DNA of 56,472 bases from Candidatus Electrothrix aarhusensis. GTDB taxonomy: Bacteria > Desulfobacterota > Desulfobulbia > Desulfobulbales > Desulfobulbaceae. Under the pieces are notes generated by a model. It searched no databases and was not told the DNA's origin. It was given only the letters and a program-made list of their open reading frames with translations. Numbering within the stretch: the first letter of the stretch is position 1; each line of letters starts with the position of its first letter. Below, one piece after another: positions 17,934-26,832 of the stretch. Both the position numbers and the translations under genes were made by a program. The DNA lies in the NCBI GenBank assembly GCA_004028505.1, contig MTKO01000065.1, positions 1-56,472 on the forward strand, in the 5' to 3' direction.

Positions 17934-20437
17934 TCACATCATATTCTCCGGATCCACATCAATACCCATCCTTACGCCAGCTCGGCAAACGTGTCTTTTT
18001 TCCATAATAGCCAGCTCGCAGAGCCGATGCAGCCTTTCCGGTTCACGGCTTTTGAGCAGTAATTGCCAGCGAAAACGCTTTTTTATCATAGATAAGGGTG
18101 ACGGAACAGGTCCCATAATCTCTACGGTTTTTTCTTTAAAACTGCGAAAGAAATCAGCTGATTGTCGAGCAGTTACTGCCACATCTTCTTCTTTTTCGCC
18201 ACTGAATCTCATATTTATCAGCCTACCGAATGGTGGGTAGGAAAGAGCGTCCCGAAATACTACTTCCTGCTTATACAACTCCTTGTATGCATGGGAGCGG
18301 GCAAATTCGATGACATAATGTTGCGGCTGATGGGTCTGAACAATAACCCTACCGGAATGCTCGCCCCGTCCTGCTCTGCCAGTCACCTGGGCCAGGAGCT
18401 GATAAGAACGTTCTGCCGCCTTGTAATCGGGAATTCCGAGCCCGCTGTCTGCCCATATAATGCCCACCAAGGTCATTGCAGGGAAATGGAGCCCTTGGCC
18501 ACCATCTGCGTGCCGACCAGAATATCTACTTCATGGTTGCGTACCTGATCTAAAATGCGCAGATATGCCTTACGATCTCTTGTTGTGTCGCTATCCAGGC
18601 GGGTAATCCTGGCGTTAGGAAAGAGTTGCCGTGCCTCCTGCTCAATTCGTTCCGACCCCACACCGAGTCCTACAATGGAGCTGGAACCGCAATCTGGACA
18701 GACGAGATTCGGCGTTGTTGAATAGCCGCAGTAATGGCAGAGTAAACGATTATCTCCCTGATGATGGGTCAAAGAGACCTTGCAGTGGCGACACTGAATA
18801 ATGTAACCGCAGTCCTGGCACAGCATGAAAGCGGCATAGCCTCGGCGATTGACAAAGAGCAGGCTCTGTTGCTGTTTCTCTAAGTTTTCCTGTAAGGCGG
18901 TGAGCAGCTGATGAGAGAAAAAAGCGTTTTTTCGTTCCCGTTTTTTTTCTCGCAGATCGACAACAGTGACCTCGGGCATAACTTGATCATGTATCCGTTT
19001 GGTCATGGTGAGGAGGTGATACTTTCCCTGTTCAGCATGATAAAAACTGCTCACAGAGGGAGTTGCCGAGGCAAGCAGAACCGGGCAGTCGGCAAACTTT
19101 GCCCGTAACACAGCCATGTCCCGTCCGTTATAGCGAAGTCCATCATCCTGCTTATAGGCGGGTTCATGTTCTTCATCAACGATGATTAAGCCGGGCGTGG
19201 CAAGCGGGGCAAAAACAGCGGACCGGGCTCCGATGACAATACGTACTTTGCCCTGAAGAGCTCGCTGCCATTGATCAAACCGTTCACCGATTGAGATCCC
19301 GCTGTGCAGGATGGCCAAGGTATCACCAAAGCGAGAATAAAAATGGCCTTCCAACTGGGAGGACAGGGCTATCTCCGGCACCAGAACCAGTACTGTTTTT
19401 TTGCAGGCCAGACAATGTTCCGTAGCCCGCAGATAGACTTCGGTTTTTCCACATCCGGTCACGCCGTGCAGGAGAAAAGGCTGAAATCCTCCGATATCAA
19501 GTGCGGTCTTTATTTTGCTGATAACCTGCTCTTGTTCCGTGGTCAGGGTTGCCGGTTTTGGAAAAAAAGGTGGCACTTTTCCAAAAGGGTCTCGATAGAC
19601 CCGCTGTTCTTCAAGGGTAACCAGACCGGATTTTGCAAGACTGTGCAGGGCCTTGCCCGCTCCAGAATACTGTCGGATCAGTTCGGCACGAGGCATAAGA
19701 GGTTGTCCCTTGCAATGACAAAAAAACAGGTCTAAAGTTTTGATCTCAGATTTTTTCAAACCTTCCGGGGTAACAGCAGGGGTAACAGCTGTTTCCTCTG
19801 GATTATCCTTTGTATCTAGCTGATAGCGGGAAAGGCTTTCCTGAAGCGCAGTATTCAGCTTGACCACAGTTTCAGTTTTTTCCTTGACCGCTGGGCTAAG
19901 AATCACCTCGTTGATATCAATCCATCCCGCAGTCTGCCATGTTCGTAACAGGTTCTGCATGACTGCTTTCCTGCGGATGGTCTTTACTGTTCCCGGCAGC
20001 AGCTTCCCCTTCTCCAGTAATCGGTTCATCCATGCGGCCCGATTTTTCAGGGCGTTCAGAGCTGCTGGCAGTTGCCGGTGACCGGCCTCAGTCAGAGTGA
20101 TTTCATACCCGGAACCAGCCCTGAGACCGGAAGGTAGCGCGGTTTGAATGACTTCGCCCAGTGGATAATGATAATAGTCTGCAATCCATCGGAAGAACGG
20201 TATAAGTTGCTCTGGAAAAAGAGGGGCAACATCAAGTCGTTCCAAAATCGGCTTGATCTGATAAGGGAGGTCGGGAGGAGGGCTTACAGAGGCCAGAATA
20301 TAACCGGTGATAGAGCGATTTCGCAGAGGAACCAACACTCGAATGCCGGTAGTTAAAGGGGTTGGAGTGTCGACAGGTTGACCGTAAGTCAAACTGCCGA
20401 AAAGAGGGGCGGCGACAGCAACTTCATAGACGATCAT
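17934..20437 (-). CDS. priA: Primosomal replication restart helicase PriA, one frameshift
   Basis: 3'-5' DNA helicase that reloads the replisome at stalled forks. N-terminal DNA-binding domain (about 1-200); helicase motifs HGVTGCGKTEVYLRA (Walker A) and IIVDEEHEPAYKQDDGLRYN (DEEH box); four zinc-binding Cys pairs in CQDCGYIIQCRHCKVS, CHYCG and CPDCG; then VDILVGTQMVAKG. At about 18490 one C is missing: the open frame ends SISLQ at 18473, while the next frame reads LHFPAMTLVGIIWADSGLGI, the expected continuation, through QVTGRAGRGEHSGRVIVQT to a stop at 17934. The joined product is about 834 residues, normal for PriA. Two separate genes would cut the helicase core between motifs IV and V, so an indel is the better explanation. 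Confidence 0.9.
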
Positions 20438-20467
20438 AGTGTTGTTCTGTCGCCGGAATATTGAATA

Positions 20468-21355
20468 TTATTGTAAGCAGTTTTTGCCGTCACAAACAAA
20501 TTTAAGGTGGTCACGTAGAGGTTCACCAAGAGTCGGGTGATCCAAGGCGATATCAATAATGGCCTTAAGGTAACCTAGCTTGTCTCCGGCATCATACCGC
20601 TTTCCTTCAAACTCATAGGCATACATGCCACGCTGATCAGCAAGGGACTGGAGGGCGTCGGTCAGCTGAATCTCCCCGCCATGTCCGGGAGAGGTTTTGC
20701 CGAGAGCCTTAAAGATTTCCGGCATCAGCAAATAACGCCCGATAATAGCCATATCGGATTTAGAGGTGCCCGGAGCCGGTTTTTCAACCATTTGCTTTAC
20801 TTTGAAAGTGCGTTCAAAATCAGTTTCTTTCCCCTCAATAATACCGTATTGACAGGTCTGATCCATAGGAACGCGCTGGATCGCCACAACTGACTCGTTG
20901 ACTTTTTCATAGAGATCAATCATCTGTCGGCAACACGGAACCTTACTGCGCACAAGGTCGTCTCCCAGCAGGACCAGAAAGGGTTCGTCTCCCACGACCT
21001 TGCGGGCCATCCAGATAGCATGTCCCAAACCGAGCGGTTCTTTTTGGCGTACTGAAACAACGTCAATCAGGGAGGAAGTCAGGGACAGCTCCTCCCGCAG
21101 GGCATCCTTGTTTTTGTCCTTCAAGATGGTGTCAAGCTCATAATTATAGTCAAAATGATTCTCAATGGCCGACTTTCCTGCTGAGGTAATCAGGATCACC
21201 TCTTCAATTCCAGAAGCCACCACCTCTTCGACAATGTATTGGATCGTCGGACGATCAACTATGGTGAGCATTTCTTTGGGGATTGCTTTGGTTGCGGGCA
21301 AAAATCTAGTGCCGAGCCCGGCAACAGGAATAACGGCTTTACGAACTTTCTTCAT
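20468..21355 (-). CDS. galU: UTP--glucose-1-phosphate uridylyltransferase
   Basis: Makes UDP-glucose from UTP and glucose-1-phosphate, a precursor for surface polysaccharides such as those built by the cluster at the start of the window. The nucleotidyltransferase signature VAGLGTRFLPATKAIPKEML is at residues 12-31, followed by IQYIVEEVVASGIEEVILIT, the substrate-binding LLGDDLV and EKPAPGTSKSDMAIIGRYLL. At 295 residues it has the normal length. Two perfect hairpins lie in its leader just upstream of the ATG. It is transcribed in the same direction as priA, 30 bp upstream of it. Confidence 0.95.
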   Translation of the reverse strand: MKKVRKAVIPVAGLGTRFLPATKAIPKEMLTIVDRPTIQYIVEEVVASGIEEVILITSAGKSAIENHFDYNYELDTILKDKNKDALREELSLTSSLIDVVSVRQKEPLGLGHAIWMARKVVGDEPFLVLLGDDLVRSKVPCCRQMIDLYEKVNESVVAIQRVPMDQTCQYGIIEGKETDFERTFKVKQMVEKPAPGTSKSDMAIIGRYLLMPEIFKALGKTSPGHGGEIQLTDALQSLADQRGMYAYEFEGKRYDAGDKLGYLKAIIDIALDHPTLGEPLRDHLKFVCDGKNCLQ

Positions 21356-22003
21356 GTTTATCCTTTAAGTTGACAGGGTAGCGAACCCTTCCTTCCTGCG
21401 GAAGAACAGGAAGGAGTGTTGAGTTGTTGACGCATTATCTGTGCAGAACAAAACAAGGATCGGTTGTCCTGAACCGACCAGCCTTATTCGTCGATTATCC
21501 GCCATTGAGGTTGAGACCGTACAATAAGTTTAACAATTGAATTGTAATGTTTTTATGAAGTTTTTTCAAGGTGAAAGAAAGAGGAAAATCCTCCTCTTCT
21601 TTTTGAAAAAGAGGGGATATTCATTTATTAAAACAAAAGATTGGAATTGAACTGAGTGTAAAAGAATTCTCCTGATGAAGTACGCTCTATTTTCTATCTT
21701 TAGGACAAAATGAGCTGGAATGTTTCTTGAGAATACAGTTTTTTTTACAAGACACCTCAGTAACTTTCGTTTACCTCTGATTCCTCTTACTCAGTTGTTC
21801 TTCGGCAGCTTCTGCAATTGAGAGATGATTTTTTTTCATATGCTGGTATGATAACGAGCAAAATAATGTGAAGACTTGGGGATGTTCTCTGTTATTTGCA
21901 AGAGAGTTGAAAAAATGCGGGAGAACGCTTCAAGTTCGACACCTCCCCCTTCGGAGGAGGACGGTTTACTATTCTTTATATACAAGAAAAACGAGGAAAA
22001 ATC
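21356..22003. other. Divergent intergenic region between galU and proC
   Basis: 650 bp that should carry the promoters of galU (minus) and proC (plus). Apart from the galU leader hairpins it holds several short inverted repeats: CGGTT-GTCCTG-AACCG (about 21461-21476), ACAATT-G-AATTGT (21533-21545) and a CCTCC...GGAGG hairpin around 21943-21960 just upstream of proC. The A/T content is high from 21500 to 21850. No gene is supported. Confidence 0.4.
21375..21415 (-). promoter_or_regulatory. Tandem hairpins in the galU 5' leader
   Basis: Two back-to-back perfect inverted repeats: AGGGT-AGCGA-ACCCT (21375-21389) and TCCTTCCTG-CGGAAGAA-CAGGAAGGA (21390-21415). In the galU mRNA they would form two hairpins ending about 20 bases before the start codon. 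They may stabilise the message or modulate ribosome access. No U-tract makes them a terminator. Confidence 0.35.
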
Positions 22004-22816
22004 ATGAAGAAAACATTGTATGTAGGTATGATTGGTGGTGGTCAGATGGGGGAAGCCCTGATTCGTGGCATGATAGAATCTGGGTTGACAAAGGCGGAAA
22101 ACATTACCGTTGCCGAGCCCATGGTCCGACGGCGTGAGTACCTGGGAAGTACCTATCAGGTCAAGGCCGTGGAAACAGCAGCTGAGGTTGCTGAGAAAAG
22201 TCGTGTCATTATTTTGGCGGTAAAACCGCAAATCATGGAACCGGTTCTCCGTCAGTGCTGCGCCCATCTCACGGACGATCACCTGCTTATTTCCATAGCT
22301 GCCGGTATCCCTCTCTCTTTTATCGAGCAGGTGGCTGGTGACAAAAGGCGTATTGTCAGGGTAATGCCTAATACTCCGGCCTTAGTTTTGGCTGGTGCTT
22401 CTGCTATGAGCGGCAATGAGAATATTCGGCAGGAGGATATGGAGATTGCCCAACAGATTTTTGCCTCTGTGGGCACCTGTATCGAAGTGCCGGAGAATCT
22501 TCTTGACGCAGTCACCGGGCTGAGCGGCTCCGGGCCGGGCTATGTGTTTACTTTTCTTGAGGCTCTGATTGACGGCGGAGTGCTGGCCGGACTTCCGCGT
22601 CCAATAGCTGAGCAGTTGGCAACCCAGACCCTGTACGGCTCTGCCAAGCTGGCCATGGAAACCCGTGAGCCTGCAGCGGTCCTCAAGGGTAAGGTTACCT
22701 CGCCGGGCGGAACAACCATTACCGGGATTCAGGTTCTGGAAGAAGGGTGCCTGCGAGGCACTGTTATGACTGCTGTGGAAGCGGCAACAGAGCGTTCCAA
22801 AGCCTTGGGACAATAA
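22004..22816 (+). CDS. proC: Pyrroline-5-carboxylate reductase
   Basis: Last step of proline synthesis: NAD(P)H-dependent reduction of pyrroline-5-carboxylate. The Rossmann start VGMIGGGQMGEALIRGM is at residues 6-22; VILAVKPQIM and the RVMPNTPALVLAGASAM segment follow; the C-terminal helical domain shows AVTGLSGSGPGYVFTFLEAL and KVTSPGGTTITGIQVLE, the substrate-site signature. 270 residues, full length. An ACGAGG ribosome-binding site precedes the ATG. It starts a plus-strand run with nadK and the VWA gene. proB lies in a separate cluster at 53.3 kb; proA is not in the window. Confidence 0.95.
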   Translation: MKKTLYVGMIGGGQMGEALIRGMIESGLTKAENITVAEPMVRRREYLGSTYQVKAVETAAEVAEKSRVIILAVKPQIMEPVLRQCCAHLTDDHLLISIAAGIPLSFIEQVAGDKRRIVRVMPNTPALVLAGASAMSGNENIRQEDMEIAQQIFASVGTCIEVPENLLDAVTGLSGSGPGYVFTFLEALIDGGVLAGLPRPIAEQLATQTLYGSAKLAMETREPAAVLKGKVTSPGGTTITGIQVLEEGCLRGTVMTAVEAATERSKALGQ

Positions 22817-22861
22817 TTTTAGTGTACGACGAAGACAACGGATACGACGGATAAACATAAT

Positions 22862-23716
22862 ATGCATATTCGCTATGCCGGGATTATCACCCGCAAGGAT
22901 TCTCCTGAAGTCCTCCGGGTGGGCAGAGAGCTGGCTGACTGGTGCCAAAAGCGCTCAATAAAAGCGGAACTGGATCGGATTGATCCGGAAATGGACATGC
23001 TGACCATTCTGGGTGGTGACGGTACCTTGCTGCATGTGGCGGATCAGGCTGCGCGACACGGCATCCCGGTGGTCGGCATCAATCTTGGCAATCTTGGTTT
23101 TTTGACCGAGGTAGCTGCTGAGGAGATGTATCAGGCCCTTGAGGAAATCCTTAACAGCGGGGTTTCTCTTGAGGAGCGGATGATGCTCAGGGCTGAGTTG
23201 CTGGATGAAAACGGCGAGTCTGCCGGGCCGCCTATGTTTGCCCTCAACGAGGTAGTGATCGTCAAGAGCAGCACTGAACCGATGATGCGGCTCGGCTGTT
23301 GGGCGGATCGGGAATACATAACCACCTATAAGGCGGATGGCCTGATTATCTCCACCCCCACAGGCTCCACCGCCTATAATCTTTCCGCAGGCGGTCCCAT
23401 CGCCCATCCTGAACTCCGCACCATCCTTGTCACCCCGATCTGTCCCTTTATGCTCGAATCTCGACCTGTTCTTCTGTCCCCTCGAACTCGGGTGACAGCC
23501 CAGCTGGCTCCGCCCTCGACCAATGTCAAAATAATGGTGGACGGTCGCCTTGGCTGGACTATGCGGGCCAATGATTTTCTTTCTATTGAAGCGGCAGCTA
23601 AACCGCTGCGTTTGATCAGTTCCCCGCACAAGGGTTATTTTGATATTCTCCGCAATAAGTTGAACTGGGGCGGACGCGATCCTGGCTATCCTTTGCCTGA
23701 TGTTATTATGACGTAG
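22862..23716 (+). CDS. nadK: NAD kinase
   Basis: Phosphorylates NAD+ to NADP+ with ATP or polyphosphate. The catalytic GGDGTLLHVAD is at about residues 50-60, followed by GINLGNLGFLTEV, LNEVVIVKSS and the NAD-binding YKADGLIISTPTGSTAYNLS signature, then the C-terminal RPVLLSPRTRV region. 284 residues, complete. It lies 45 bp downstream of proC in the same direction, probably co-transcribed. Confidence 0.95.
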   Translation: MHIRYAGIITRKDSPEVLRVGRELADWCQKRSIKAELDRIDPEMDMLTILGGDGTLLHVADQAARHGIPVVGINLGNLGFLTEVAAEEMYQALEEILNSGVSLEERMMLRAELLDENGESAGPPMFALNEVVIVKSSTEPMMRLGCWADREYITTYKADGLIISTPTGSTAYNLSAGGPIAHPELRTILVTPICPFMLESRPVLLSPRTRVTAQLAPPSTNVKIMVDGRLGWTMRANDFLSIEAAAKPLRLISSPHKGYFDILRNKLNWGGRDPGYPLPDVIMT

Positions 23717-23776
23717 GCTGTGTGATGACCGCAGAAAACTTTAAAGAAAAAACCTCAATCACAAAGGAGGACATTC

Positions 23777-25132
23777 ATGAAAATCCGCCATCGTTTTTTT
23801 CAGAAAGCCTTAAACCCGGTTCTTACGGCACCGTTGCTGGCTGTCCTGCTGAGCGTGCTCTTTGTCGGAACCGCCCTGTCCGACCCTTTGCAACTCCAGG
23901 CCGCCTTTGATAATATCACTATTTATTCTGAGCAACCAGCACCCCATTACCTGGAAATCCTGGTGACGGCTTCCACGGAAACCGACACAATGCGAAAGCG
24001 CTTGCCGCTCAATCTCGCCTTGGTTATTGACACCTCTGGCTCTATGCGGGACGAGAATAAGCTTAACTCTGTCAAGCAGGCAGCCATTGCCTTGGTCAAT
24101 CGACTGCGTCCCGAAGACCGGCTCGCCATTATCAGCTATGATACCCAGGCCAAGGTGGTGCTGCCCTCAAGCCCTGTGCAGGTGAATCAGGAGGCCCGGT
24201 GGCTGATCCAGTCCCTGCGTGCAGATGGCGGAACCAATCTCGGTGCCGGACTGATTGAAGCTATCATCAGCTCCGAGAATTTGCCGGACTGCGAACCATT
24301 AGCCGGGTGCTTCTGCTCTCCGACGGTAAGGCCAATGTGGTATCACGTCCTCTGCCGAGCTTTCTCATATGGTTTTGCAGGAGCTGATGCCGGAATCTCC
24401 CTGAGTACCTTTGGGGTGGGCTTGGATTTTAATGAAGATCTGATGGCGGCTCTTTCTGAAAGCGGGCGGGGCATGTACTATTTTATTGATCGCCCGGAAA
24501 GTATGGAAGCCATCCTCGCCAAGGAATTCAATTCGGTTGAGCAACTGGTTGCAGCGGATATCAAGGCGACCATCACCTTGACCCCGGATTTTCTTATTGA
24601 GCAGGTCTTTGCCAATACCTTTGAAGTCAATGGCAATACCGTCTCTGTTCGCTTCGGGGATCTGGCTGCCGGAGAGCGACGACGTATGCAGATCCGATTT
24701 CAGCCCCGCCAGCGTGGACCGGGCGCGATCAATAATGCAGCAACTGTTCAGGTATCGTACTCAAATCCCGGCGGCGGAGGTTCCGGTTCCATGTCCCGGA
24801 GTATCGGACTGACCTATATAAGAAATCAGCAGGCAATAGCGGAGAACCTAAATCATGAGATTACCGAGCGTTCTGCTGTGTTTGAGGCCAATCTCGCCCG
24901 CAAAGAAGCAGCTCTAGCCGTTGACCGAGGAGAAACAAAACACGCTGATAGTATCCTGAATTTGGTCAAGAAAAAAATAAAAGGTCTTGCTGGCTCCAGT
25001 AATCGGGTGCAGCAGGAGGTCTCGGATATGGAGAGCTATCAGAAAGGTCTTGAAAAGCCCATGCCTGCCCGCGAACGGGCCTTGCTACAGAAACAAGTCA
25101 AGCATAAAAGCCAGGCTCTTGAAGGGTACTGA
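23777..25132 (+). CDS. Secreted VWA-domain protein with three clustered, mutually cancelling indels
   Basis: Signal peptide at residues 1-35 (hydrophobic LTAPLLAVLLSVLFVGTALS), then a short beta domain and a von Willebrand A domain. The MIDAS motif is intact in LALVIDTSGSMRDENK, and the Thr loop in RADGGTNLGAGL. Between 24260 and 24401 three bases are missing (near 24260, 24339 and 24400). The middle frame encodes YHQLREFAGLRTISR followed by VLLLSDGKANV, which is the third MIDAS loop, and the next frame encodes ITSSAELSHMVLQELMPESP. The open frame carries about 45 unrelated residues there, but the sequence rejoins at STFGVGLDFNEDLMAALS. The C-terminus is a charged helical tail. Such proteins bind metal-dependent ligands at the envelope; the partner is unknown. 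A strong AAAGGAGGACA precedes the ATG. Confidence 0.8.
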   Translation: MKIRHRFFQKALNPVLTAPLLAVLLSVLFVGTALSDPLQLQAAFDNITIYSEQPAPHYLEILVTASTETDTMRKRLPLNLALVIDTSGSMRDENKLNSVKQAAIALVNRLRPEDRLAIISYDTQAKVVLPSSPVQVNQEARWLIQSLRADGGTNLGAGLIEAIISSENLPDCEPLAGCFCSPTVRPMWYHVLCRAFSYGFAGADAGISLSTFGVGLDFNEDLMAALSESGRGMYYFIDRPESMEAILAKEFNSVEQLVAADIKATITLTPDFLIEQVFANTFEVNGNTVSVRFGDLAAGERRRMQIRFQPRQRGPGAINNAATVQVSYSNPGGGGSGSMSRSIGLTYIRNQQAIAENLNHEITERSAVFEANLARKEAALAVDRGETKHADSILNLVKKKIKGLAGSSNRVQQEVSDMESYQKGLEKPMPARERALLQKQVKHKSQALEGY

Positions 25133-25390
25133 ACCTTTTCCACCAACCTTTTCACGTAAACATATTTTGCAAGGAGTCGCTTGACGACGTAGAGTATAAT
25201 AGAATACTCCTCAAGGAGTCCTTGAAAAATATCAGGCTGATCGATTTCGATTCTGTTATCAGCCCATCAAAGTAAATTTTCGTGAGAGGAAATGTCATGT
25301 GGCGAAATATCATTATGATATGCGGCTACTTTTGCTTGTCGGCGGTATGTACCATGCTACGGCGGGCTAAAACACTCCATCCCTGAACGA

Positions 25391-25921
25391 ATGACGGTTG
25401 CCGAGTTCGCGACAGATGATCGCTCTCCCGGAGCCGTCATACTGACCGATGCTCGGTTGAATCTGCTGAAAGCAGTTGTTGTGACGGAAGGAAAAGAGGG
25501 GAAGATAAAAAAACTGTATGTCCCTATTGAATCCATTGATTTTATTCAGGAAGGAAAGATCGGCTTGCTTCTTGACACCAGCGATGCCAATCTGTTACAG
25601 ATTGCCTCGGCGCTCTATCGGATGAGCAAGAGCGAGCAAATGAAGCATATTGTTCAGCATCGAAACGTCTTGCTTCAGGAAACAACACTTTCTGGAATTA
25701 TGCTTGATAAAGCCTCTATGCGGGCAAGTCGATTGCGCGAGATAAGCACAGTTGTTCCGAATTTGGCCGATGATTTTTTTGTCCTTCGGCATCACGCAAA
25801 GGTCAATCTGCTTCGAAGCCTGGTGATCTCCGTGCTCGGCCTCTTTGTCCTTGTTTTTGGTTTGTTCCGGGATGAAAAAGCTGATCCTCCCCCGGAAACT
25901 GACTCCGTTTCAGCTGCCTGA
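25391..25921 (+). CDS. Envelope protein with C-terminal membrane helix, unknown function; 5' end probably frameshifted
   Basis: 176 residues in the open frame, with no recognised family. Features: PGAVILTDARLNLLKAVVV and KLYVPIESIDFIQEG strands, a helical middle (ALYRMSKSEQMKHIVQHR), and one membrane helix LRSLVISVLGLFVLVFGLF near the end, with a short acidic tail. The real start may be upstream: a second frame from ATG 25320 reads MRLLLLVGGMYHATAG, a good signal peptide, and joins LKHSIPERMTVAEF if one G is restored near 25363. In that case the mature protein lies outside the membrane with a C-terminal anchor. It follows the VWA gene on the same strand. Confidence 0.6.
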   Translation: MTVAEFATDDRSPGAVILTDARLNLLKAVVVTEGKEGKIKKLYVPIESIDFIQEGKIGLLLDTSDANLLQIASALYRMSKSEQMKHIVQHRNVLLQETTLSGIMLDKASMRASRLREISTVVPNLADDFFVLRHHAKVNLLRSLVISVLGLFVLVFGLFRDEKADPPPETDSVSAA

Positions 25922-26026
25922 TCAAGCTGTTTGCCAAGCTGCTTGCAGCGCCCTTAAAAGAACACCTCAACTTTGCTCTCCTGTCCGTTCAGGCCGGGGG
26001 ATGTCTTGGATTTATCTTATTATATT

Positions 26027-26689
26027 ATGAAAGTAGCAATATTTAGTGATACCCATACCTCACATTGGAAGATTAAAGTACCGGATGCAGATCTCCTTAT
26101 TTTTGCTGGGGATATGACCCATTGCAGAACCGATCGTGAGGTTGCTGATTTTAATGATTTCCTGCACAGCCTGCCCCATAAATATAAAGTCGTGGTTGCT
26201 GGTAATCACGATCATAGGCTTACCGATGACCCGGAAAAGGCAAAATCTCTCCTCTCAGAGGCCATATATCTTCAGGATGAAGCTGTTGTCATTGAAGGGA
26301 TTACTATCTACGGGGCTCCCTGGAATCCCCTTTTTAATGATTATGCCTGTGATGCGTTTGCCCTGCCGCGCGGTAAGGTCTTGAAAAGAAAATGGGATAT
26401 GATTCCGCCGGGCATTGATATTCTGGTGACTCACACGCCGCCGTCCGGCATTCTTGACCGAAATGGTCCTGTCTCGCACGGTTGTACAGACTTGGCTGCC
26501 GCTGTCGCAGCCCTCAAACCGAAATATCATATTTTTGGCCATATTCATAATCGACACGGCGCGGTCAAGCACGGTGAAACCTGGTACATCAACGCTAATG
26601 TCCAGGGGAAAAATGGCGTGCTGCGTTCTCCGCTTCTGCTTGATTATAACTCAGGGGAAATTCTGGAAGTTGAAACCCAGGAAGGATGA
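26027..26689 (+). CDS. Calcineurin-like metallophosphoesterase (MPPED/UPF0046-like)
   Basis: Dinuclear-metal phosphoesterase of 220 residues. All core motifs are visible: VAIFSDTHTSHW (D-x-H, motif I), LIFAGDMTHCRTD (GD, motif II), VVVAGNHDHRL (GNHD, motif III), ILVTHTPPSGILDRN (motif IV) and YHIFGHIHNRHG (GHIH, motif V). The short length without a cap domain and the S-D-T-H-T start resemble the MPPED1/MPPED2 group. The natural substrate is unknown; cyclic nucleotides are split by relatives. The start at 26027 is preferred over an upstream frame extension because the conserved strand begins at residue 2. Confidence 0.85.
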   Translation: MKVAIFSDTHTSHWKIKVPDADLLIFAGDMTHCRTDREVADFNDFLHSLPHKYKVVVAGNHDHRLTDDPEKAKSLLSEAIYLQDEAVVIEGITIYGAPWNPLFNDYACDAFALPRGKVLKRKWDMIPPGIDILVTHTPPSGILDRNGPVSHGCTDLAAAVAALKPKYHIFGHIHNRHGAVKHGETWYINANVQGKNGVLRSPLLLDYNSGEILEVETQEG

Positions 26690-26742
26690 GTTAATGACTT
26701 GCATTTCTTCTTGAAAAGATAGAACAACCCTGTTAGCTTTCA

Positions 26743-26757
26743 ACCGATATAATCGGT
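26743..26757. promoter_or_regulatory. Perfect palindrome upstream of the selenoprotein peroxiredoxin gene
   Basis: ACCGAT-ATA-ATCGGT, a 6-bp perfect inverted repeat with a 3-bp centre, 75 bp before the peroxiredoxin ATG. Its size and place fit an operator for a dimeric repressor or activator controlling oxidative-stress genes, but it matches no operator I can name. Confidence 0.3.
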
Positions 26758-26832
26758 AGTTCATAGGGAAATTATCACATCATAATGTAATGTTGATTAA
26801 TCAGGTAGATAAAACTTAACGAGGAGAGCTTT

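Noticed and set aside
17934..18476. Separate small gene downstream of priA
   Set aside because: Its sequence is the direct continuation of the PriA helicase and C-terminal domains; a single missing C joins the two frames.
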